64,000 nucleotides of DNA from Pseudoalteromonas atlantica (GTDB lineage Bacteria > Pseudomonadota > Gammaproteobacteria > Enterobacterales > Alteromonadaceae), in NCBI GenBank assembly GCA_007988745.1, contig BJUT01000014.1, positions 1 to 64,000 of the forward strand, written 5' to 3'. Below the pieces are notes generated by a model, which saw only the letters and a program-made list of their open reading frames with translations, had not been told where the DNA came from and made no database searches. Position numbers and translations under genes: made by a program. Positions 35,521 to 44,967 of this stretch are shown here, piece after piece (positions within the stretch are counted from its first letter, which is position 1; the number at the start of each line of letters is the position of its first letter).

Positions 35521-36918
35521 TTATAAATTTTCTTCTGCAAAGGAGGCTAAACGGCTGCGCACTACCCCGTTTAAATTAACTGTTGCACTGCCTTCAAAGT
35601 CTTTAAAACGCTCAACAATATAAGTAAGGCCGGAGGTAACGGGGGTTAAGTAATTGCTGTCTATTTGCGCTAAATTACCGCTACAAATTAGTTTTGTTCC
35701 CTCGCCACAACGGGTAATAATAGTTTTAAGCTGAGATGCCGTTAAGTTTTGGCTCTCATCCAAAATTACCACTGCATTTTGAATACTACGCCCACGCATA
35801 AAGTTCACCGATTTAAACTGTACATTGGCTTTTTCCATTATGTAATTGCGACTCGAAATTGGGTTCTCGTCTCCTTTGTGTAGTACCTCTAAGGTGTCGG
35901 TAATTGCAGCTAACCACGGCGCCATTTTTTCTTCTTCGGTACCGGGTAAAAAACCGATAGACTCAGCTATTTCTGGGGTATTACGCGTTACAATGACCTT
36001 GTCGTAAATACCACGTTCAATCACCATTTCAAGCGCACTGGCCAGTGCCAGTAATGTTTTACCGCACCCAGCTGGGCCGGTTAAAATAACCAGCTCAATA
36101 CTAGGGTCAAGCAAGGCGTCGAGTGCCATACCTTGGTAAATATTTTTAGGTTTTACGCCCCACGCTTGCTGATGCATTAAACGCTCAACACTAATATCTT
36201 TTAATTTAATACGCTCGTTATCGTAAGATTTGACCCGCGCAGCAAAGTGCTCGCTGCCATCAAGTATGTACTCATTGCAAAACACATCTGGAATTAAGTT
36301 TTTAGCCACATAATGAAACGTATCACGGCCGTGCTGCTGTGTTTCGCATTGCCCTACGTGCTGCCAAAAATCGCCCTCTATTTTTTTATAGCCGCTAGTT
36401 AATAAAGCAATATCATCAATTAGTTGGTCGGTACGGTAATCTTCAACATATTTAAGGCCTGCACCTTTTGCTTTAAGGCGCATGTTTATATCTTTTGTCA
36501 CCAATACAATTTTTGAATCGCTGTGCTGTTTTTGTAAATACACGGCGCAGTTAATAATACGGTGGTCGTTTTCATCCCCCGGTAAACCAGAAATAGAATC
36601 TGCAAAAAGATGATCATTAACAATAATGAGCGTGCCGGTGGAATTGGCATTTGCCTTTTTATTGCTAGGCAGTGCAACACCCTGCAACATTTGCTCAGGA
36701 GTTGCGTCTTTTAGTACCTCATCTAAGCCGCGAATAGCCACTCGTGCATCACGGCTTACGTCGTGTTTTCTATCTTTAATGTGGTCAAGCTCTTCTAAAA
36801 CAGTCATGGGAATGACAACGTTATGTTCTTGGAAAGACAAATAAGCGAGGGGTTCGTGGAGTAATACATTGGTGTCTAGCACATACATTTTACTTTCAAG
36901 GTTCGAAGCTTTTTCCAT
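35521..36918 (-). CDS. PIN domain-PhoH family ATPase (PhoH2 type)
   Basis: This 465-residue fusion has an N-terminal PIN-like nuclease domain (MYVLDTNVLLHEP, then VIPMTVLEELDHIK) and a C-terminal PhoH ATPase domain. The ATPase has Walker A LTGPAGCGKTLLALA near residue 280 and Walker B-like AVVILDESQNLT. PhoH2 proteins are reported to be RNA helicase/nucleases, so RNA processing is the likely role. AAGGA seven or eight bases before the ATG supports the start. The gene is monocistronic and divergent from rapA. Confidence 0.93.
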   Translation of the reverse strand: MEKASNLESKMYVLDTNVLLHEPLAYLSFQEHNVVIPMTVLEELDHIKDRKHDVSRDARVAIRGLDEVLKDATPEQMLQGVALPSNKKANANSTGTLIIVNDHLFADSISGLPGDENDHRIINCAVYLQKQHSDSKIVLVTKDINMRLKAKGAGLKYVEDYRTDQLIDDIALLTSGYKKIEGDFWQHVGQCETQQHGRDTFHYVAKNLIPDVFCNEYILDGSEHFAARVKSYDNERIKLKDISVERLMHQQAWGVKPKNIYQGMALDALLDPSIELVILTGPAGCGKTLLALASALEMVIERGIYDKVIVTRNTPEIAESIGFLPGTEEEKMAPWLAAITDTLEVLHKGDENPISSRNYIMEKANVQFKSVNFMRGRSIQNAVVILDESQNLTASQLKTIITRCGEGTKLICSGNLAQIDSNYLTPVTSGLTYIVERFKDFEGSATVNLNGVVRSRLASFAEENL

Positions 36919-37224
36919 AGCACTTTCCTTACGTTTTATGATTTTTATGCTATACCAAAATAATTAAGTAAAACGGGCCTAAATTCAAACCTGCAATACT
37001 TAATTGCTAAGGCATAATCTAAGTTTAGTCTATTTGTCATAAAAGTCCGTTTTATTACAAACACGATATAGTTTTTATTTACCTAAAAAAGAGCCATTTG
37101 TTAGCACTGTTAATGGGATTAATTCGCACTTATAAAATTAATTAAAAGTGAGTCAAATAGCGCCTTGCAGTGGTGTTATGTAACAGGTAACATAGCCGCC
37201 TTTTTCTTCATAGACGAGACATAC
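36919..37224. other. Divergent promoter region between phoH and rapA
   Basis: Some 306 AT-rich bases hold the ribosome site of the phoH gene (AAGGAAA near 36927) and presumably both promoters. I see no clear -35/-10 pair, no gene, and only a weak inverted repeat (TTATGT/ACATAG near 37177-37195) in the rapA leader. Confidence 0.5.
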
Positions 37225-40119
37225 ATGAATTTTTCCTTAGGTCAGCGTTGGATCAGTGATACAGAGTCAGATTTAGGATTAGGCACCGTAGTTGCCATTG
37301 AAGGCCGCCAGGTCAGCATTTTATTTCCTGCCAGTGGTGAAAACCGTGTTTATTCTAGTGCAGAAGCACCGGTTACCCGTGTGGCATTTAATCCAGGTGA
37401 TGTGATCAAAAGCGTTGAAGAATGGGAATTAGAAGTAGAGTCTATTGAAGTGCAAGGTGAACTACTTTGCTACGTAGGTACTCGCGTTGATACCGGCGAA
37501 GAAGCAAAGCTAAAAGAAACCTTTTTAGATCATTTTATTAAATTTAATAAACCGCAAGATCGTTTATTTGCAGGCCAAGTAGATCGCTTTGATCGCTACA
37601 CCTTACGTTACCAAACATGGCAACACCAATTTGAGCGCCAGCAATCGCCTATTAAAGGCTTAATTGGCCAGCGCGCTAACCTTATTCCGCATCAGCTTTA
37701 TATTGCACAAGAAGTAGGTAAACGTTTTGCCCCACGTGTACTGCTCTCAGATGAAGTAGGCCTTGGTAAAACCATCGAAGCCGGCATGATTTTACACCAA
37801 CAAATCATTAGTGGCCGTGCTAGCCGTGTACTCATTGTGGTGCCAGAAAACCTGCAGCACCAATGGTTAGTAGAAATGCTACGCCGCTTTAATTTACGTT
37901 TTTCTATTTTTGATGAAGAGCGCTGCGACGAAGCCTTTGCAGACTCGCCAAACGTATTTGATACCGAGCAGCTAGTGCTTACCAGCCTTGAGTTTTTAAC
38001 CAAGAAAAAACGCTGGTTTGAACAAGCAACACTTGCTGATTGGGATTTATTAGTTGTTGATGAAGCGCACCACCTGAGTATTAACAATGGTAAGCCGAGC
38101 ACCGAATATCAGCGCATGGCTGAGCTTAGCCAAGATATTCCGGGTCTTATTCTATTAACAGCAACGCCTGATCAACTTGGTCACCGTAGCCACTTTGCCC
38201 GCTTACAATTGCTCGACCCAGATAGATTTTACGACTACGACGTATTCAAAGAAGAAGAAGCTAATTACAAAGACGTTGCCGAAGCGGCAAATCAGCTACT
38301 GCAAGCACAAGCCCTTGATGATACAGCCAAAGCCACACTCATTGAGCTATTAAAAGAAACCGATATTACCGATGTGCTTGAAAAAGCTCAGCAAGGTGAT
38401 TTACCGGCGCGTAAAGAAATACTTAACATGCTGCTTGATCGCCACGGCACAGGTCGTATTTTGTTTAGAAACAGCCGCAGCGGAATTGATGGCTACCCAA
38501 GCCGTAAATTACATGCTTACCCAATGGCACTGCCAAAGCAATATAAAACAGCAATGTCAGTACTTGGCAGCATGAGCGGTATACAAAGTGCAGAGCTAAG
38601 CGCACAACGCGCGCTGTTTCCAGAAAAAATATTTCAAGAGTTTGAAGGTGAAAGTGCAAGCTGGGGCGCATTTGATCCACGTGTAGATTGGTTAATCGAA
38701 ACACTTAAAACCCTAAAGCACGAAAAAGTACTGCTTATTTGTGCCAAAGCCGAAACCGCTATTAGCCTTGAGCAAATTTTGCGTGAGCGTGAAGCAATAA
38801 AAGCATCTGTGTTCCACGAGGGCATGTCGATTATAGAGCGCGACCGCGCAGCAGCTTTTTTTGCCGATGAATACGACAATGCACAAATACTGCTGTGTTC
38901 AGAGATTGGCTCAGAAGGACGTAACTTCCAGTTCTCGCATCACTTAGTGTTATTTGATTTACCACTAAACCCTGACTTACTTGAACAACGTATCGGCCGA
39001 TTAGACCGTATTGGGCAAACAAAAGATGTTAATATTCATGTGCCGTATTTTGAAAATACAGCGCAAGAAGTATTACTGCGTTGGTACAACGAAGGCCTTG
39101 ATGCATTTGAAAGCACATCTACCACTGGCCAGCTATTGTATAAAGAATTTAGTGAAGACCTACTTGATTACATTGCTGCCCATAATTGTGATGAAGAAGA
39201 GCTCGACCCTCTACTTGAGCAAGTAGCAAAGCAAAATGCCGTGCTACGCAAACAAATGGAAAGTGGCCGTGACCGTTTATTAGAGCTGCATTCATCTGGC
39301 CAAGGCGCTGCCGATTCATTGGTTGAAGAAATTGAAGCACTTGATAACCAATTTGAGTTACCAAGTTACATGATCAACGTATTCGACACATTTGGAGTAA
39401 GCCAAGAAGACAAAGGCGAAAACACCATTATTTTAAAGCCAACAGAGCATATGCTAAGTGCATCGTTCCCAAGCTTAAAAGAAGATGGCATGACGGTTAC
39501 CTTTGACCGCGATACCGCCCTTTCGCAAGAAGACGTACATTTTATTAGCTGGGATCATCCTATGGTGCAAGGCACAATGGACATGATTTGTGATGATGAC
39601 TTTGGTAGTGCCTCTGTTGCTTTACTTAAAAACAAAAAATTACCACCAGGTACCTTTTTTGTTGAGCTAATATTTGTAGCCGAAGCTATGGCACCAAAAG
39701 CCCTGCAAGTAGGTCGCTTTTTACCGCCAACGCCTATTCGCATATTACTTGATAAAGCCAGTAATAACCTCGGCGAAAACGTGGCGTTTGATAGCTTTAA
39801 CCAACAGCTTTCAGCCGTTGGTCGTCAAACTGCAAGTAAATTAGCAGGCGCTTTACAAGGTGCGGTTCACCCAATGATCAACACCGCAAAAGACATGGCT
39901 CAGCAACAGCTTGAGGTTATACGCAGTGCGTCACTTGAAAAAATGCAAAGCACCTTAGGTGAAGAACAAGCTCGCCTTGAAGCGCTTAAGCAAATTAACC
40001 CTAATATTCGCCAAGAAGAAATTACCTTCTTCGATAAGCAGCGCAGCGAGCTGACAACGCATATAGAAAAAGCCCAGTTAAAACTTGATGCGATACGCTT
40101 AATCGTAGTTTCACACTAA
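37225..40119 (+). CDS. rapA: RNA polymerase-associated ATPase RapA
   Basis: RapA is a Swi2/Snf2 ATPase that binds RNA polymerase and promotes its recycling after transcription. The start at ATG 37225 gives 964 residues, beginning MNFSLGQRWISDTESDLGLG, nearly the same as the E. coli N-terminus; an upstream in-frame start at 37165 adds an unrelated leader. Motifs are Walker A DEVGLGKTIEAG near residue 176, DEAH near 279, LLTATPDQLG, and helicase C-terminal LFDLPLNPDLLEQRIGRLDR. It stands alone, with a strong terminator after it. Confidence 0.97.
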   Translation: MNFSLGQRWISDTESDLGLGTVVAIEGRQVSILFPASGENRVYSSAEAPVTRVAFNPGDVIKSVEEWELEVESIEVQGELLCYVGTRVDTGEEAKLKETFLDHFIKFNKPQDRLFAGQVDRFDRYTLRYQTWQHQFERQQSPIKGLIGQRANLIPHQLYIAQEVGKRFAPRVLLSDEVGLGKTIEAGMILHQQIISGRASRVLIVVPENLQHQWLVEMLRRFNLRFSIFDEERCDEAFADSPNVFDTEQLVLTSLEFLTKKKRWFEQATLADWDLLVVDEAHHLSINNGKPSTEYQRMAELSQDIPGLILLTATPDQLGHRSHFARLQLLDPDRFYDYDVFKEEEANYKDVAEAANQLLQAQALDDTAKATLIELLKETDITDVLEKAQQGDLPARKEILNMLLDRHGTGRILFRNSRSGIDGYPSRKLHAYPMALPKQYKTAMSVLGSMSGIQSAELSAQRALFPEKIFQEFEGESASWGAFDPRVDWLIETLKTLKHEKVLLICAKAETAISLEQILREREAIKASVFHEGMSIIERDRAAAFFADEYDNAQILLCSEIGSEGRNFQFSHHLVLFDLPLNPDLLEQRIGRLDRIGQTKDVNIHVPYFENTAQEVLLRWYNEGLDAFESTSTTGQLLYKEFSEDLLDYIAAHNCDEEELDPLLEQVAKQNAVLRKQMESGRDRLLELHSSGQGAADSLVEEIEALDNQFELPSYMINVFDTFGVSQEDKGENTIILKPTEHMLSASFPSLKEDGMTVTFDRDTALSQEDVHFISWDHPMVQGTMDMICDDDFGSASVALLKNKKLPPGTFFVELIFVAEAMAPKALQVGRFLPPTPIRILLDKASNNLGENVAFDSFNQQLSAVGRQTASKLAGALQGAVHPMINTAKDMAQQQLEVIRSASLEKMQSTLGEEQARLEALKQINPNIRQEEITFFDKQRSELTTHIEKAQLKLDAIRLIVVSH

Positions 40120-40188
40120 AGGTTTTTGAGCGTTTAGTTTATAGCTATCAGCCGTTAGTTAGATCAATATTTAACTAAACTACACTTC

Positions 40189-40218
40189 AAAAAGCACGGT
40201 TTACAGGCCGTGCTTTTT
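40189..40218. terminator. Bidirectional terminator after rapA
   Basis: AAAAAGCACGG (40189-40199) pairs perfectly with CCGTGCTTTTT (40208-40218) around an 8-base loop, with A and T tracts at the ends. It can serve rapA and the minus-strand parDE remnant. Confidence 0.88.
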
Positions 40219-40234
40219 ACATTCACCTCTACAA

Positions 40235-40339
40235 TTACTCATCAGTATCTTAGCCACCTAGTATAGCCATTATTTCAATATCTATTTCTGTAACTCTATA
40301 ATAGATGCTGTCTGAGCCACAAACGGCACGTCGATTGAT
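40235..40339 (-). pseudogene. ParE toxin C-terminal remnant
   Basis: In the minus strand from 40339 the frame reads INRRAVCGSDSIYYRV, then TEIDIEIMAILGG, a stop, and DTDE before a second stop. The R-x-V-C-G-x-D-S-I-Y-Y-R pattern and EIMAILG-x-Q-D ending are the C-terminal signature of ParE-type toxins of the RelE/ParE superfamily; the expected Gln codon appears as TAA. There is no N-terminal part and no start codon. The fragment follows directly on the ParD remnant, so a deletion has fused the two. It cannot encode a toxin. Confidence 0.65.
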
Positions 40340-40518
40340 CACTAAAACCGCTTTTTTCTGAGTTAGCAAGCTTACCATTTATTGCTTCTGCTCTTCTTGC
40401 ACGGCGAATTAAATCATTCACCAATTCACTTTTATTTGTGTAATCCCCCCACGTTTTCAACGTAATTACGAAGCCATAAATCATTCTGTTCAGTAAGTGA
40501 AATACTTTGCCTTGCCAT
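40340..40518 (-). pseudogene. Frameshifted ParD-family antitoxin remnant
   Basis: From ATG 40518 (AGGA seven bases upstream) the frame reads MARQSISLTEQNDLWLRNYV, then ENV, the typical ParD N-terminus with its ribbon-helix-helix start. At a G6 tract (40445-40450) the frame is lost and ends soon after. Removing one G restores GDYTNKSELVNDLIRRARRA, then EAINGKLANSEKSGFSDQ, the rest of ParD up to near its C-terminus. After that the sequence runs into ParE residues. This is a ParD gene with a +1 insertion and a truncated end. An inverted repeat GCTGG/CCAGC upstream (about 40541-40564) might be its old operator. Confidence 0.75.
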
Positions 40519-40653
40519 AATGTGTTCCTATAACTTTAAGCTGGTGCAGTTTTACTCCAGCATGAAAAATACGCAATTAAACTTTTATCTTTTCCTTGAG
40601 CCTTTGCTCTCGCTCCCCTAAAATAGCGCCCTGCAAAATTACTGAGGTCGGCC

Positions 40654-41307
40654 GTGTTAGTTAATTACAATCCCCCAATGAGTCCGTATTTAACAATACT
40701 GCACCAAGATGACGACTTGCTCATCGTTAATAAACCCAGCGAACTTTTAACCGTCCCAGGTAAAGATCCAAAACATGCCGATAGCTTAATTAATCGCGTT
40801 AACCGTGTTTTTCCTACAGCTAAAATAGTGCACCGCCTAGATATGGCAACGTCAGGCATACTTTGCCTTGCAATGAATAAGGCAGCTCATAGGCATTTAA
40901 GTATGCAGTTTCAAGAACGTGAAACTGCAAAACGCTATATTGCACGTGTTTACGGCCAACTTGAGCAAGATACCGGATCGGTTGATTTGCCACTTATATG
41001 TGATTGGCCTAATCGTCCTAAGCAAATGGTTGATTATGAAAACGGTAAGCCCTCGCTAACCCACTTTAAAATACTTGCACGAGAAGCGGGCGCAACACGT
41101 GTAGAGCTCACGCCAATTACGGGGCGCTCGCACCAATTACGCGTGCACATGCTAAGCCTTGGCCACCCAATACTGGGCGATAGACTTTATGCCCATAAAG
41201 AGGCCCTAGCCGCGGCGCCACGTTTACAACTACATGCGCAAATGTTGCAACTAAAACACCCCGCGACCGAGCAAGTACTGACCTTTGAGGTAGAGCCCGA
41301 CTTTTAA
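40654..41307 (+). CDS. rluA: Dual-specificity pseudouridine synthase RluA
   Basis: RluA makes pseudouridine at position 746 of 23S rRNA and position 32 of several tRNAs. The 217-residue protein aligns along its whole length with E. coli RluA as I recall it: NYNPP near the start, the catalytic Asp63 in HRLDMATSG, DLPLICDWPNRPKQ, and ITGRSHQLRVHMLSLGHPIL. The start is GTG 40654, supported by GAGG six bases upstream and by the conserved NYNPP following it. It is monocistronic between the parDE remnant and the DUF3530 gene. Confidence 0.95.
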   Translation: MLVNYNPPMSPYLTILHQDDDLLIVNKPSELLTVPGKDPKHADSLINRVNRVFPTAKIVHRLDMATSGILCLAMNKAAHRHLSMQFQERETAKRYIARVYGQLEQDTGSVDLPLICDWPNRPKQMVDYENGKPSLTHFKILAREAGATRVELTPITGRSHQLRVHMLSLGHPILGDRLYAHKEALAAAPRLQLHAQMLQLKHPATEQVLTFEVEPDF

Positions 41308-41388
41308 TAGATAAAGCCCGCAAAGTTAGTACTAAACTTTTACCTTAGCGCGCCGATACTTAGTTATTACTCACGTTTTGGGCTTACT

Positions 41389-42345
41389 ATGATATCTGCG
41401 CAGCTAATCAAAAAAACGCTACAAAGTGTATGTTGTTGCTCTGCGTTATGCTTAAGCGCATATGCCAGTGCTGCAGAGCATATAGCCCCACCTTCTTTAT
41501 CAAGTATCGAAAATAGCGATATAAAACGTCTACTACCCAATGATGAAGTTAAACCCATACTTGCTGGTGATACAGAATTTTTAAGTTTGTATAGCGAATA
41601 CATGAGCCGCGATTTTAGAGGTATTGTATTACTCATCCCTGATTGGAATTCTACCCCCACCAGCAATGCTGGCATGAGTTACCTGCGAAAAGAGCTTACT
41701 AATTTAGGTTACACAACCTACGCCATGACAGTACCCGATATAGATTGGCAAGCAAGTAAAATGGCTTCACAAGCAGATACCCAATCAAGCACGCAATCAA
41801 GTACGCAAGCGCAAAATGAAGAGCCAACAAAAACGGCGCAAAGTAACAGCGACGGTGCTGTTACAACGGCTCAAGAGCCACACTTTGTTAATGCCATTGA
41901 TTTGGTGAGTAACGAGGTACTAAGCAGTTATAAAACTAATTTAATAATGCGTTATGAGGCGCTCTATCAAAACGCAATGAGTGAGCCAAATAATATTGTC
42001 GTCATAGCACAAGGTACCAGTGCGGGAGTATTGCTAGAATACTATGCCGATTTTCCTGACTCGCGAATAGATGCGTTTATAAGCTTAAGTAGTTATTTAC
42101 CTAATACACAGCGCAATAAAGGTTTAGCGCAAACCACATCGCTGGTGACCCCCGCCTTGCTTGATATTTACTATGCAAATGACAATACCGATATACTTAT
42201 GAGCCTTAAAAACCGCCAGCGCTGGGTAAATCGAAATGCTAAATTTGATTACCGCCAGCGCCAACTCTTTGGCCTGCGCGATGCGCCAGAGCAGCATGCA
42301 CGGTTAACTAAAGTGATAGACGGTTTTTTACGCCGCCTTTTTTAA
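41389..42345 (+). CDS. DUF3530 family exported protein, alpha/beta-hydrolase-like
   Basis: The 318-residue protein has a signal peptide ending near AYASA. The DUF3530 pattern is visible in FRGIVLLIPDWNSTPTS, LTNLGYTTYAMTVPD and NNIVVIAQGTSAGVLLEYYA. The last resembles an alpha/beta-hydrolase elbow but with Gly-Thr-Ser in place of a clear GxSxG, so catalysis is doubtful. A low-complexity insert of Gln, Ser and Thr (about residues 125-160) interrupts the domain and includes a short DNA tandem repeat near 41782. The 3' end overlaps convergent djlA by 18 bases. Confidence 0.8.
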   Translation: MISAQLIKKTLQSVCCCSALCLSAYASAAEHIAPPSLSSIENSDIKRLLPNDEVKPILAGDTEFLSLYSEYMSRDFRGIVLLIPDWNSTPTSNAGMSYLRKELTNLGYTTYAMTVPDIDWQASKMASQADTQSSTQSSTQAQNEEPTKTAQSNSDGAVTTAQEPHFVNAIDLVSNEVLSSYKTNLIMRYEALYQNAMSEPNNIVVIAQGTSAGVLLEYYADFPDSRIDAFISLSSYLPNTQRNKGLAQTTSLVTPALLDIYYANDNTDILMSLKNRQRWVNRNAKFDYRQRQLFGLRDAPEQHARLTKVIDGFLRRLF

Positions 42346-43188
42346 ATACTCGTAAGCCGCTTGAATATCTTGGCTTTTTTTAACTGCTACTTCCATCATG
42401 TGTTTAGGTAGCCCTTGAGATACTAATTTATCAGGGTGATGCTGCGCCATTAATTTACGATACGCTACTTTAATATCTCGTTGCGTCGCGTCACTACTTA
42501 ATCCTAATAAAGCCAAGGCCTGTGAGCGGTTCATGCTGTTATTAGGGGGCACATGATGACCAGAACCTTCACGGTAACTGCTACTTTGACCTTGCTGCTG
42601 TTGCCTATACTGTTGTTGCTGCTGTCTAAAACTAAATTCAGCTTGGTAACGCTTAAGAATAAAAGCAAAATGGGTTTTAGAAATACCTAATTGCTTACTT
42701 ACCTCTTGTAACAGCTGTTTTTCTTGCTCTGCGAGCACGCCATCAGAAAACGCCATTTGAATTTGAATTTCTAAAAACAGTTGCAGTAAGTCGTAACGTT
42801 TTGCAAAGCGTTCTTTAAAGTCATGTACTGTTTCTTTAATCGAAAAGTCGCTGTCTTTACCTGATTGAAATGCATGCTGAGCTTCGCGGCGCTCATCGCC
42901 CTTTAGCCCCATTTCATCCATAAACATACTTGCCGCTTTTATATGCACCTCGCTTACGCGACCGTTCGACTTTGCAATATGCCCCATAACCGCAAAGCAG
43001 CTCGAAAAAAACAACGCTTGGCGCTCGTTTACATCATCACCTTTAAACAAACCTGAAAAGCCCCCGGCTTTATCAAAATCGTTTTTTAAGCTTTTATCAA
43101 ATAAATGGCCGAGGTATAAACCTAAAATGGCGCCAAAAATTTTGCCAAACATAAAGCCAAAACAAAAACCGAGTATTTTTCCCCACAT
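42328..43188 (-). CDS. djlA: Co-chaperone DjlA
   Basis: DjlA is a type III J-domain co-chaperone of DnaK, anchored in the inner membrane with its bulk in the cytoplasm. The 286 residues comprise an N-terminal membrane segment rich in Gly and Phe (LGFCFGFMFGKIFGAILGLY), a TerB-like domain at about 55-190, a Gln-rich linker, and a C-terminal J domain with the HPD motif (AQHHPDKLV) near residue 250. This is the standard DjlA order. It precedes murU with a 17-base gap reading from 43206, so murU-amgK and djlA lie on the same strand and may be co-transcribed. Confidence 0.95.
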   Translation of the reverse strand: MWGKILGFCFGFMFGKIFGAILGLYLGHLFDKSLKNDFDKAGGFSGLFKGDDVNERQALFFSSCFAVMGHIAKSNGRVSEVHIKAASMFMDEMGLKGDERREAQHAFQSGKDSDFSIKETVHDFKERFAKRYDLLQLFLEIQIQMAFSDGVLAEQEKQLLQEVSKQLGISKTHFAFILKRYQAEFSFRQQQQQYRQQQQGQSSSYREGSGHHVPPNNSMNRSQALALLGLSSDATQRDIKVAYRKLMAQHHPDKLVSQGLPKHMMEVAVKKSQDIQAAYEYLKKAA

Positions 43189-43205
43189 CTAATTAACTGC
43201 CTCTA

Positions 43206-43868
43206 TTAAAGTGTGTTTTGTATGCGCTCGTTGAGCTGCGCGAGTCGCTGTGGTGTGCCTATATCGTCCCACTGACCGATATAAAGCTCAGTTGAGATAA
43301 CCTGTTTGGCGAGTTTTTCTCGCAGTATTGGCCCAAGCGGGCGTATGCCAGGCTCTAAACTTTTAAAAAAATTAGCGTGGTAACGGCTAATTCCCGAAAA
43401 TGTATACTTTTGACTCTCAGCCGATAAGTGACTTAACGCAAAATCCCCTTTTTCGTTATGAGGTGGGTTTTCTACTAACACTATGTGGGCCTCGCCGTCT
43501 TGCAGGTGCAATTGTGTAAGCGCACTCACATCGTAATCTGTGTATACATCGCCATTAATTACAATAAATTGCTCACCTAGTAATGGCAGCGCCTGAATAA
43601 TTCCGCCTGCGGTTTCAAGGCCGCCCTCAGCCTCTTGGCTATATTCAATGCGCACACCAAACTCAGCACCATTTTTAAAATAGCTTTTTATTTTATCCCC
43701 TTGCCAAGCTAGGTTTATAACAATGTTAGTAATGCCAGCGGCTTTAAGGTTATTAATATGGTGCTCAATCAGCGGTTTACCCGCCACTTTTAGCATAGGT
43801 TTAGGCATAGCTTGTGTAAGCGGCATCATTCGCTGGCCGCGCCCGGCAGCTAAAATCATGGCTTTCAT
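43206..43868 (-). CDS. murU: N-acetylmuramate alpha-1-phosphate uridylyltransferase
   Basis: MurU converts N-acetylmuramate 1-phosphate and UTP to UDP-MurNAc in the peptidoglycan recycling route that bypasses de novo synthesis and lowers fosfomycin sensitivity. The 220-residue protein starts with the nucleotidyltransferase signature MILAAGRGQRMMPLTQAMPK, then PMLKVAGKPLIEHHI. The metal-site region is FIVINGDVYTDYD, and YIGQWDDIGTPQRL is at the end. It overlaps amgK by four bases, the enzyme supplying its substrate. That pairing supports MurU over other sugar nucleotidyltransferases. Confidence 0.93.
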   Translation of the reverse strand: MKAMILAAGRGQRMMPLTQAMPKPMLKVAGKPLIEHHINNLKAAGITNIVINLAWQGDKIKSYFKNGAEFGVRIEYSQEAEGGLETAGGIIQALPLLGEQFIVINGDVYTDYDVSALTQLHLQDGEAHIVLVENPPHNEKGDFALSHLSAESQKYTFSGISRYHANFFKSLEPGIRPLGPILREKLAKQVISTELYIGQWDDIGTPQRLAQLNERIQNTL

Positions 43869-44866
43869 GTGCGCTCCTTAGCTAATTTTAGTGTTACCTG
43901 CGGTATTACAATGCTGCTTACCCACTCACTTAACGCTGCAAGCTCTGGATAGGTTTTAGCAACATCAACAATGTAATCCAACGTCGGTAAAATATTATCA
44001 AGGTAGCCGGTTTTACCATCGCGTAAATAGAGCCGGCAAAATATTCCCGCTGCCTTTAAATGGCGCTGAATACCCGTTAAATCAAACCACTGTTTAAACT
44101 GCTCAAAAGAAGTATCTGTTATTAATTTTTGCGCTGTAAATTCTTCATAGCCGTACTCAAGCAGCTGATTAAGCTGTGCTTGTGGCAACTTAAAGTAGCA
44201 ATCACGTAGCAGCGACACTAAGTCATAGCACAGCGGCCCGCGCACGGCATCTTGGTAATCTATAATTGCCCACTGCTCATTGCTATACATAATATTACGG
44301 CTGTGATAATCACGATGAACCGTCACCTTAGGCTGCGCTAGCATAGCGTTCGTTAATAGCTCACAGCTTTGCTGCCAAAGCGTTTGTTGCTCAGTATTTA
44401 ATGTTAAGCCAATAAAATCAGTAACCAGCCATTGGCTAAAAATATTCAGCTCAAGGTGAATAAATTCTTTATTATAATTTTGCATAGCTGCTGATTCAGG
44501 TGTTTTGGCCCAGCTTGCCGCTAAACGGATTAATTGCTTGTAATATTCATCTCTATTTGGCTCATCGAGCTTATCGGCTAAGTGTGTATTTCCTAAGTCA
44601 CTTAACACAAAAAAGCCCTGTTCTTCATCGCTTGCAATTATTTCAGGCAATAAAAAGCCGTTGTCGGTGAATACTTTATTAAGAGAGATATACGGAGCGT
44701 TATTTACTTTTTGTGGGTCGGAGTCCATCACAATAAACGCTTTTCCGGCACAGCTTAAACGGTAATAACGGCGAAAGCTGGCATCCCCAGTAATGGCTAC
44801 TAAGGAGTGTGGTTTAGCATCAAAGTGCGTATTTATAAATAGTTGTAAATTATCAAAGCGTGTCAT
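43865..44866 (-). CDS. amgK: N-acetylmuramate/N-acetylglucosamine kinase
   Basis: AmgK phosphorylates the anomeric hydroxyl of MurNAc and GlcNAc, feeding MurU. The 333-residue protein is an aminoglycoside phosphotransferase-fold kinase. The catalytic loop is VHRDYHSRNIMY (His-x-Asp), and the metal-binding motif is AIIDYQDAVRGPLCYDL. The N-terminal region SLVAITGDASFRRYYRLSC fits the nucleotide-binding lobe. It is the first gene of amgK-murU and is divergent from lptD, with about 100 bases between starts, an order also known in pseudomonads. Confidence 0.93.
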   Translation of the reverse strand: MTRFDNLQLFINTHFDAKPHSLVAITGDASFRRYYRLSCAGKAFIVMDSDPQKVNNAPYISLNKVFTDNGFLLPEIIASDEEQGFFVLSDLGNTHLADKLDEPNRDEYYKQLIRLAASWAKTPESAAMQNYNKEFIHLELNIFSQWLVTDFIGLTLNTEQQTLWQQSCELLTNAMLAQPKVTVHRDYHSRNIMYSNEQWAIIDYQDAVRGPLCYDLVSLLRDCYFKLPQAQLNQLLEYGYEEFTAQKLITDTSFEQFKQWFDLTGIQRHLKAAGIFCRLYLRDGKTGYLDNILPTLDYIVDVAKTYPELAALSEWVSSIVIPQVTLKLAKERT

Positions 44867-44935
44867 TATATAAGATGTCTATTTTTATAGGTCAATTACT
44901 GTATTTGCCATTGTTTTCCTTTATTATGTCTAGCT

Positions 44936-44941
44936 TATAAT
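44936..44941 (+). promoter_or_regulatory. Candidate -10 box for lptD
   Basis: A perfect TATAAT lies 26 bases before the lptD ATG. The nearest -35-like TTGTTT is 19 bases upstream, a long spacing, so the call is tentative. Confidence 0.35.
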
Positions 44942-44967
44942 AAACCAAAGAGCATTAAGGTCGATAA

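Noticed and set aside
37165..37224. Longer start for rapA
   Set aside because: The extra 20 residues do not resemble RapA, while MNFSLGQRWISD at 37225 matches the family start.
40296..40484. A 62-codon frame that could be annotated as a small gene
   Set aside because: Its first codons are out of phase with the ParD reading. Its body is the central and C-terminal part of ParD and its tail is out-of-frame ParE sequence, so it is better described as part of a pseudogene.
41389..41675. Antisense open frame over the DUF3530 gene
   Set aside because: The plus strand encodes a coherent exported DUF3530 protein; the opposite frame has no recognisable domain.
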